The notes below the pieces were generated by a model. It was not told where the DNA came from and made no database searches. It worked only from the letters and a program-made list of their open reading frames with translations. A program made the position numbers and the translations under genes. A DNA stretch of 16,374 bases from Candidatus Methylomirabilota bacterium (GTDB taxonomy: Bacteria > Methylomirabilota > Methylomirabilia > Methylomirabilales > JACQHM01), in the NCBI GenBank assembly GCA_016199025.1, contig JACQHM010000269.1, positions 1 to 16,374 of the forward strand, read 5' to 3'. Below are positions 7,301 through 13,111 of this stretch, piece by piece (position 1 is the stretch's first letter; each line of letters opens with the position of its first letter).

Positions 7301-7318
7301 CGCACGGGGGGGGGTCGG

Positions 7319-8596
7319 ATGAGAGTGAGCATCGGGAAGAGGTTGTACTTTGGATTCCTTTTGGTGATCCTGTTCACCATCGTTGCCGCGAACCTTCTCT
7401 CGGTTGCCTTCCGTCGCACCTTGGCTGAAGGGGCCCTCGCAGGCTTCGTCGTCGATGTCCTGAGCGGCACTTTAAGCATCGCCGTCGGGCTGGCCCTGGC
7501 GTGGGCCATCTCTCGGAGCCTCATTGGGGAACTCCGGTCCTTCGCGACGGCCACCAAGGTCATCAGCCAGGGAGACCTGATGAAGGATGTCCCGGTGAAG
7601 TCCGATGACGAGCTTGGAGATTTGGCTTCAGCCTTCAACCAGATGGTGGGGAACCTCCGCGAGATCGTGAAGGAGGTCAAAGCGACGGCGGAGGCGGTGA
7701 CAACCTCTGCCCTGGGTCACTCGACCTCGGCGGAGGAGATGAACGCCTCGACCAGCGAGATCGCCTCCACCATGGAGCAGATCGCGAAAGGGGCCGAGCA
7801 CCAGGCGCATCTCGTGGAACAGACGTCCCAGGTGATGCGGGATATGGCGAACTCCATCAATGAGATCGCGGCTCGGGCCCGGGCCGCGGCGGATGCTGCC
7901 TCGGAAGCGGGGTACACCGCCCAAACCGGTGGCAAATCGGCCCGCGAGGCCATGGGCAAGATGAAAGAGCTCTTCGCCATCATCGAGGCCTCCACCTTGG
8001 GTGTCAAGGGCTTTAGCGAGAAAGCTCAGCACATCGGCAGCATCGTTGACGTCATCACCCGGATCGCCCAACAGACGCATCTCCTCGCGTTAAACGCCAC
8101 CATCGAGGCTGCCAGGGCTGGGGAACATGGCAGGGGGTTCGCCGTCGTGGCCGAGGAAATCCGGAAGCTTGCCACCGAGGCAGGAGCCTCCGCCGAGAAG
8201 ATCGCCAATATCATCAAAGAACTCCAGGTCGAGAACGTTAAAGTCCTCTCCTCCATGGAGGTGGCGACCCGGGAGATCAACGCCGGGAAGGAGGTCCTGA
8301 CCTTCACCGGTGCTGCCCTGGAGGACATCGTGCGGGTGGTGTTGGAGGAGGTGAAGAAGGTTCAGGAGATCTCTGCCTTGACCCAACAGCAAACCCGAGG
8401 GGCCGAGGAACTGGTCAAGACCATCGATGAGATCGCAAAGGTGGCTCAAGACAACGCTGCCTCTACAGAAGAGATTTCGGCGGCGACGGAGGAGCAGACA
8501 GCTTCCATGGATCAGATGGCCACATCCGCCCAGGAGCTCTCCTCCCTATCCGATCGGTTGAGGACCCTAATCTCTCGTTTTAAGGTGGGTGGGTAG
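7319..8596 (+). CDS. Methyl-accepting chemotaxis protein with minimal extracytoplasmic region
   Basis: This chemoreceptor forms signalling arrays with CheA and CheW. Two membrane helices are visible at about 10-29 and 46-66 with only about 16 residues between them, so there is no ligand-binding domain of normal size. A HAMP linker (about 64-117, with GDLMKDVPVKSDDELGDLAS) and a long coiled-coil signalling domain follow. The highly conserved hairpin tip is IAQQTHLLALNATIEAARAGE (249-269) and then HGRGFAVVAEE; it has Q-T-H where E-T-N is most usual. The protein ends in RFKVGG without a CheR-tethering pentapeptide. At 425 residues it is shorter than classic receptors (about 550). The ATG follows a run of nine G at 7306-7314 that may serve as the SD. 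It leads the operon mcp-cheW-cheY-cheA-cheC. Confidence 0.94.
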   Translation: MRVSIGKRLYFGFLLVILFTIVAANLLSVAFRRTLAEGALAGFVVDVLSGTLSIAVGLALAWAISRSLIGELRSFATATKVISQGDLMKDVPVKSDDELGDLASAFNQMVGNLREIVKEVKATAEAVTTSALGHSTSAEEMNASTSEIASTMEQIAKGAEHQAHLVEQTSQVMRDMANSINEIAARARAAADAASEAGYTAQTGGKSAREAMGKMKELFAIIEASTLGVKGFSEKAQHIGSIVDVITRIAQQTHLLALNATIEAARAGEHGRGFAVVAEEIRKLATEAGASAEKIANIIKELQVENVKVLSSMEVATREINAGKEVLTFTGAALEDIVRVVLEEVKKVQEISALTQQQTRGAEELVKTIDEIAKVAQDNAASTEEISAATEEQTASMDQMATSAQELSSLSDRLRTLISRFKVGG

Positions 8597-8599
8597 TCG

Positions 8600-9082
8600 G
8601 TGGAGGCGAGGGGCATCGAGGAAGATCTCTTGCTGCAGGAGGAGGAGCGGGAGAGTTCACTCATCCTCTTCAAGGTTGGAGGTGAGTGGTTCGCCCTGCC
8701 CATCGAGGGGGTCAAGGAGATCCATCCCTTAGGGAGGGTCACCCGGATCCCCAATGCCCCCCACGGGGTCATCGGGATCATGAATCTTCGAGGCAGGATC
8801 CTGACCCTCTATGACCTCCAAACCTCTCTGGGTGGAGCTAAAGGTCCGAAAGGCGAGGAGGCCCATGTGATCGTCCTTGACCTGGATCCCGAGTTGGACG
8901 TGGGGATCATGGTGGACAAGGTTGCCGCCGTGAGGACAGCTCCTTCTGGCGAGCTAGAGGCCCCCCTCGGAAGCACAAGTCTCCCCGGCGCGCCCTTGGT
9001 AGGTATTGCCCAGATGGATGAGGTGGCGGCGGGCATCCTAGACCTTCGGCGGCTGTTCTCTCAGATCATCGAACGGGGATAA
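8600..9082 (+). CDS. cheW: Chemotaxis coupling protein CheW
   Basis: CheW bridges chemoreceptors and the kinase CheA in the cytoplasmic array. After a charged 20-residue N-terminus, the SH3-like double beta-barrel fold is recognisable: LILFKVGGEWFALPIEGVKEI (21-41), VTRIPNAPHGVIGIMNLRG (47-65), and then RILTLYDLQ, HVIVLDLDPELDVGIMVDKV and the final LDLRRLFSQ. The length of 160 residues is typical. The GTG start lies three bases after the mcp stop, with GGTGGG-rich sequence as SD, so translation is probably coupled to the receptor gene. Confidence 0.95.
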   Translation: MEARGIEEDLLLQEEERESSLILFKVGGEWFALPIEGVKEIHPLGRVTRIPNAPHGVIGIMNLRGRILTLYDLQTSLGGAKGPKGEEAHVIVLDLDPELDVGIMVDKVAAVRTAPSGELEAPLGSTSLPGAPLVGIAQMDEVAAGILDLRRLFSQIIERG

Positions 9083-9111
9083 TCTTCCGATCTAGCCTTC
9101 TATGATTCCAG

Positions 9112-9126
9112 GGGTCTAAAGCCTGA
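9112..9126. repeat. Single copy of the heptad-repeat core between cheW and cheY
   Basis: The 82-bp cheW-cheY gap contains GGGTCTAAAGCCTGA (9112-9126), which matches 14 of 15 bases of 13084-13098 upstream of the HD-GYP gene. Only GTCT (9114) and GCCT (9121) keep the 7-bp phase, so this looks like a short or decayed member of the same repeat family. Confidence 0.45.
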
Positions 9127-9164
9127 TCTCGTGGTCGGATCCGGTGACCTGGTGCTTTTAGAAG

Positions 9165-9548
9165 ATGCCCTTCAAGATCCTGATTGTCGATGACGCCCAC
9201 TTCATGCGGACGATGATCCGGGAGATCTTCACGACCTCGGAGTTCATCGTCGCCGGTGAGGCGGAGAACGGGCTGGAAGGTGTCAGGCTTTACAAGAAGT
9301 CGAGGCCGGATCTCACCACGATGGATGTCGTCATGCCCCAGATGGACGGGATCACCGCGTTGAAGGAGATCCTGCAGTTCGATCCGAAGGCCAAGGTCAT
9401 CATGGTGAGTGCCCTTGGACAGGAGGCGTTGATCGCGGAGGCCATTAATATCGGGGCAAAGGATTTCATCGTGAAACCGTTCCAGAGGACTCGTGTCTTG
9501 AACGTGGCCCGGTACGTCCTGGGCCTGGACGCCAAGCTGGAAGTGTAA
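9165..9548 (+). CDS. cheY: Chemotaxis response regulator CheY
   Basis: This single receiver domain of 127 residues is phosphorylated by CheA and would normally bind the flagellar motor or another output. The acidic pocket is D9-D10 in ILIVDDAHFMRTMIRE, the phospho-acceptor D54 in TTMDVVMPQMDG, the switch residue S82 in VIMVSALGQ and the conserved lysine K104 in DFIVKPF. The sequence closely follows the CheY type of Thermotoga and Bacillus rather than that of enteric bacteria, consistent with a CheC-type phosphatase in the same operon. The start codon has only a weak GAAG element upstream. It lies 40 bp before cheA. Confidence 0.95.
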   Translation: MPFKILIVDDAHFMRTMIREIFTTSEFIVAGEAENGLEGVRLYKKSRPDLTTMDVVMPQMDGITALKEILQFDPKAKVIMVSALGQEALIAEAINIGAKDFIVKPFQRTRVLNVARYVLGLDAKLEV

Positions 9549-9588
9549 AAGATCGGCGAATTTCCTCCCGATTCACCTGGAGCAGGGG

Positions 9589-11553
9589 ATGGATCTCTCG
9601 AAGTACCTGAAGATGTTCATCAGCGAGTCCCAGGAGCACCTTCAAAAGATGGACGGCTTACTCCTGGAACTGGAGAACGATCCTGGCGCTCGGGTCATTA
9701 TCGATACCCTGTTCCGCGAGGCCCATTCTCTGAAAGGGATGTCGGCCACCATGGGGTTCGAGGATCTGGCCAAGATCTCCCATCGGATGGAGGATTTCCT
9801 AGAACGCTTCCGGGGTGGGCGGGAGCCCCTTCGAAGGGAGGCAGTCGATTTCCTGTTCGAAGGGGTGGATCTCTTAAGAAAGGGGATTGAGGAGGTTGCC
9901 GCCTCTGGGAAGACCATCGTGGACAGCTCGGCCTTCGTGTCCAAGATGTCCGCCTATACGTCCTCCTTCGATGCCGTCCCTCTTAAAATTCCTCCTCCAA
10001 CTGGTGAGGGGGCGGCTTCCTTTTGGAAGGAGGAGGAGTTTCAGAGGGCGAGGGTGTGGGCGAAGGAGCAGGGGCTGTTCCTTTTTACCCTGGAGGTCTC
10101 CTTAGCCCAGGACGCCCCACTGCCGGCGGCCAGGGCCTACATCATCTTGAAGCGTCTTCAGGAGATGGGAGAACTCCTTCAGGCCCGACCAAGCCAGCAG
10201 GAGGTGCAGGCCGGGCAATTTTCGGGGAGGTTAGTCCTTCTCCTGGGGACCTCTGCCTCTCCGGCCGAGGTTCAGCGAAAGGTGGCCGCTATGCCGGACG
10301 TAGCGGCCGTGCACCTGATCCTCCATGGGGGGGATGACGAACCGCCAATGCGGGAACCGAAGCTGTTTCCGACTCCTGAGCTGCAGTCGGCGCCTCCCCC
10401 TTCCTTGAAGCCAAGCTTGATGGTTCGGGTGGATGCGAAGCTGCTGGATGACCTCATGGATCAGGTAGGGGAACTCATCGTGGCCAAGGGCAGCCTGTTG
10501 GAAATTAGCCAAGGACTTGACTCCCGCCCTTTGAAAGAGTGTGTTGATCGGTTCGAGGGCCTCATCAAGGCGCTTCAGCGGCAGGCGATGAAGCTCAGGA
10601 TGATGCCTATCGAATTCATCGCCGATCGATTCCCTAGGGCGGTCCGGGACCTGGCGAAGCGGCATGGCAAAGTGATCAACTTCGAGATCAAGGGGAGGGA
10701 GATTGAGCTGGACAGGGCCATGTTGGAGCAGCTGGCCGATCCTCTCCTCCACCTTCTCCGGAACGCCGTCGATCATGGGATCGAACCACCCGACGAGCGC
10801 CAGAAGGTCGGGAAGCCTTCCATGGGGACCCTGCGGTTAGAAGCCTCCCAGGAGCGGGAGGGGGTGGCGATCCGCATCATCGACGACGGTCGGGGGATCG
10901 ACGTTGCGAAGATCAGACGGGTCGCCCTGGAGAGGGGGATGATTAACAAGGAGGAGCACGACGGCCTCCCCGATGAGGAGGCCCTCCTCTTGATCACCAA
11001 GCCTGGATTCAGTACCGCGACGGAGGTGAGCGAGACCTCGGGTCGCGGGGTAGGGATGGACGTCGTCAGGGCTACGGTGGAGGCCCTCAGGGGGAACCTC
11101 CAGATCGAATCCCAAATCGGGGAGGGGACCACGGTCACCCTTCGACTCCCTCCCTCCTTAGCGGTCATCCCCGTCCTCATCACAAGGGTCGGGTCGGAGC
11201 AGTACGCCATCCCCCTCTACCAGATCTTGAGCACCTTAGAGTTCTCGGAGGGGGAAGTCCAGCGCGTTCAGGGCCAGGAGATCTTGAGGAGGGACGGGAG
11301 GCTGATCCCGCTCCTCCGGCTCCGCTCCACCTTAGGCTGTCCGGTCGGTCTCGATCCAGCCTCCGGCCTGGCCTTGGTGACGGTAGTCCGGGGGAGGGAG
11401 ATCGGGGTGGTAGTGGATGAGTTGTTAAGATACCAAGACGCGGTGCGGAAGCCTCTCGGGAAGGCCCTGAAGGGGCTGAAAGGCCTGGCAGGGGTGACGA
11501 TCCTTGGGAACGGGGAGATGGTCCTGATGCTGGATTTGAACACCCTGATTTGA
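9589..11553 (+). CDS. cheA: Chemotaxis histidine kinase CheA
   Basis: CheA autophosphorylates under receptor control and passes the phosphate to CheY. All five domains are visible in 654 residues. P1 (HPt) has the phospho-accepting H46 in REAHSLKGMS. P2 (CheY binding, about 163-247) reads LFTLEVSLAQDAPLPAARAY and resembles the Thermotoga P2 type. P3 dimerisation starts with MVRVDAKLLDDLMDQVGELI (278-297). P4 is the ATPase, with the N box LLRNAVDHGIEPPDER (389-404), G1 DDGRGID (432-438), F/G2 GFSTA and GRGVGM (485-490), and G3 GEGTTVTL. P5 is the CheW-like domain (about 522-654). Linkers around 130-145 and 250-275 are Pro-rich. The ATG has GGAGCAGGGG upstream. Nothing suggests loss of function. 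Confidence 0.97.
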   Translation: MDLSKYLKMFISESQEHLQKMDGLLLELENDPGARVIIDTLFREAHSLKGMSATMGFEDLAKISHRMEDFLERFRGGREPLRREAVDFLFEGVDLLRKGIEEVAASGKTIVDSSAFVSKMSAYTSSFDAVPLKIPPPTGEGAASFWKEEEFQRARVWAKEQGLFLFTLEVSLAQDAPLPAARAYIILKRLQEMGELLQARPSQQEVQAGQFSGRLVLLLGTSASPAEVQRKVAAMPDVAAVHLILHGGDDEPPMREPKLFPTPELQSAPPPSLKPSLMVRVDAKLLDDLMDQVGELIVAKGSLLEISQGLDSRPLKECVDRFEGLIKALQRQAMKLRMMPIEFIADRFPRAVRDLAKRHGKVINFEIKGREIELDRAMLEQLADPLLHLLRNAVDHGIEPPDERQKVGKPSMGTLRLEASQEREGVAIRIIDDGRGIDVAKIRRVALERGMINKEEHDGLPDEEALLLITKPGFSTATEVSETSGRGVGMDVVRATVEALRGNLQIESQIGEGTTVTLRLPPSLAVIPVLITRVGSEQYAIPLYQILSTLEFSEGEVQRVQGQEILRRDGRLIPLLRLRSTLGCPVGLDPASGLALVTVVRGREIGVVVDELLRYQDAVRKPLGKALKGLKGLAGVTILGNGEMVLMLDLNTLI

Positions 11554-11570
11554 TGGGGATGAGGTGTTAG

Positions 11571-12185
11571 GTGAGGATGGGACGAATGATTGAGGAAAAA
11601 GGAGACCGCGAGAGAGGCGGCTCGACGCTTGCGGTCCTAGAGGAGCTTTCCGGGGCGGGGATGGGCCGGGCCGCCATGGCGCTTTCGGAGCTCATGCATG
11701 AGCGGATCTCCCTGACCTCGGAGGTGCACCTGTTCTCCCCCTCAGAGGTCCTGCGCCTCCTGGATGGGCAGCAGGGGTTGAAGGCCGGGGTGTTCGTCAG
11801 GATCCTGAAAGGGGTGGAGGGGGGGATCCTGGTCCTTTTGCCGGAGGAGAGCCTTTTGGCCCTGATCCGTCTATTGGCTGGGAAGAGGGTCGATCGAAGT
11901 GCTGCCCTCACTGAAGAAGATTGTTCGGTCCTTCGCGAGGTAGGAAACATTCTGGCCTCTTCGTATCTCTCCGCCTTAAGTGATTGCCTTGGCCTGATCC
12001 TCCTCCCTTCTCCCCCCGAGCTCTTCCTGGATCGGGCGACAAAGGCGATGGAGGGCCTCTTGCAGGGAATGGTGGTTCAGGAGATGGCGGTGGTTGAATC
12101 TCACTTCGAGGCGGGTCGAGGAGAGGTTCAGGGCCGCTTCTTCATCATGGCCGATATCTCTTCGGTCCAGGCCTGTGGGTCATAA
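11571..12185 (+). CDS. cheC: CheY-phosphate phosphatase, CheC family, with one predicted active site
   Basis: CheC-type proteins dephosphorylate CheY-P and can signal adaptation through CheD. The family has two pseudo-symmetric sites with motif (D/S)-x3-E-x2-N-x22-P. The second is intact: S119, E123, N126 and P149 in CSVLREVGNILASS through LLPSPP. The first, aligned through LEELSGAGMGRAAMALSEL (23-41), keeps E25 but has G28 where the catalytic Asn belongs, so it is probably inactive. The length of 204 residues fits the family. Starts at 11571 (GTG), 11577 and 11586 (ATG) are all possible; GGTGAGG (11570-11576) is nine bases before 11586. It is 17 bp from cheA and two bases from larE, so probably co-transcribed. 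CheX is a less likely alternative. Confidence 0.87.
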   Translation: MRMGRMIEEKGDRERGGSTLAVLEELSGAGMGRAAMALSELMHERISLTSEVHLFSPSEVLRLLDGQQGLKAGVFVRILKGVEGGILVLLPEESLLALIRLLAGKRVDRSAALTEEDCSVLREVGNILASSYLSALSDCLGLILLPSPPELFLDRATKAMEGLLQGMVVQEMAVVESHFEAGRGEVQGRFFIMADISSVQACGS

Positions 12186-12187
12186 CA

Positions 12188-13057
12188 ATGGAACCAGCGC
12201 TTCGGGAGAAGTCTGAGCGTTTGAAGGAGATCCTTCGAAGGATGGGAAGCGTCCTCGTCGCGTTCTCAGGCGGCGTGGACTCCGCCTTCCTCCTGAAGGC
12301 GGCCTACGATGTCCTGGGGGAGCGGGCGGTGGCGGTTACTGCCGCTTCCGAGAGCCTCCCGGCCTCAGAGCTGGAGGAGGCGAAAAGGCTGGCAGCCTTG
12401 ATCGGGGCGAGGCACGTGGTGATCGAGACGAAGGAGCTGGAGGACCCGAGTTATGCCGCCAACCATCCCAACCGATGTTATTTCTGCAAAGATGAGCTCT
12501 TTACGAAGCTGAAGCCTCTCTCGGGACAGCTTCAGTGCCGTTTCATTGTTTTTGGAGCCAACCTGGATGACCTGGGGGACCACCGGCCCGGCCAGCAGGC
12601 GGCCAGGGAACATGGGGTCAGGGCCCCTTTGGTGGAAGCAGGTTTGAGCAAAGCGGAGATCCGCCTTCTGTCCAAGGAGCTGGGCCTCCCGACGTGGGAC
12701 AAGCCTTCCTTTGCCTGCCTCTCGTCCCGTTTCCCTTATGGCACGGCCATTACCCGGGAGAAGCTGAAGCAGGTGGAGCTGGCGGAGGAGCTCGTACGGG
12801 ACCTGGGCTTCCGACAGCTCCGGGTGCGGCACCACGAGGCGATCGCCCGGATCGAGCTTGATCGGGAAGAGCTCCCGCGCCTCCTCCTGGAGGAGGGGTT
12901 GATGGATAAGGTGGTCACCGGCCTGAAAGCCCTCGGCTACCTCTACGTCACCATTGATCTGGAAGGTTACCGATTGGGAAGTCTAAACGCCGCTCTTCGG
13001 GATCCTAGACCTCAGACCTTTGACCTCCGATCTCATGGATCGGATTGGCAATGCTGA
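12188..13057 (+). CDS. larE: ATP-dependent sacrificial sulfur transferase LarE
   Basis: LarE belongs to the PP-loop ATP pyrophosphatases and inserts sulfur into the nicotinic-acid-derived precursor of the nickel-pincer cofactor of lactate racemase-type enzymes. The PP-loop is SGGVDS (27-32). C177 in SFACLSSRFPYG corresponds in position to the sacrificial Cys176 of the Lactobacillus enzyme. C97-x2-C100 in NRCYFCKDELF adds the cysteine pair seen in the iron-sulfur-cluster type of LarE, so catalytic rather than sacrificial chemistry is possible. The usual end of the fold is near LEGYRLGSLN; about 20 further residues (RDPRPQTFDLRSHG and beyond) are encoded by the heptad repeat and look like a late addition. 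The window contains no larA, larB or larC. Confidence 0.92.
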   Translation: MEPALREKSERLKEILRRMGSVLVAFSGGVDSAFLLKAAYDVLGERAVAVTAASESLPASELEEAKRLAALIGARHVVIETKELEDPSYAANHPNRCYFCKDELFTKLKPLSGQLQCRFIVFGANLDDLGDHRPGQQAAREHGVRAPLVEAGLSKAEIRLLSKELGLPTWDKPSFACLSSRFPYGTAITREKLKQVELAEELVRDLGFRQLRVRHHEAIARIELDREELPRLLLEEGLMDKVVTGLKALGYLYVTIDLEGYRLGSLNAALRDPRPQTFDLRSHGSDWQC

Positions 13058-13104
13058 GATTTAGGTCTCTGGTCTCATGTCTAGGGTCTAAAGTCTGAGG
13101 GTCT
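13003..13104. repeat. Heptad (7-bp period) repeat block with opposing orientations
   Basis: In the last codons of larE, AGAC/TGAC cores begin at 13007, 13014 and 13021, with a degenerate fourth unit at 13028. After a 33-bp interruption, the reverse-oriented GTCT core begins at 13065, 13072, 13079, 13086, 13093 and 13101, i.e. spacings of 7, 7, 7, 7 and 8. The two halves form an imperfect inverted repeat: 13007-13025 pairs with 13085-13104 with one gap and two mismatches. The block fills the whole larE to HD-GYP gap except the last seven bases and lacks any ORF of its own. Confidence 0.75.
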
Positions 13105-13111
13105 GAAAAGG

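Noticed and set aside
7204..7428. 74-codon frame starting near ATGGAGGG upstream of and overlapping the receptor gene
   Set aside because: Its last third is an out-of-frame shadow of the chemoreceptor, the first part has no family-like sequence, and it covers the inverted repeats.
10231..10776. Long minus-strand open frame opposite cheA (181 codons)
   Set aside because: Antisense shadow of cheA; the sequence shows no family signature.
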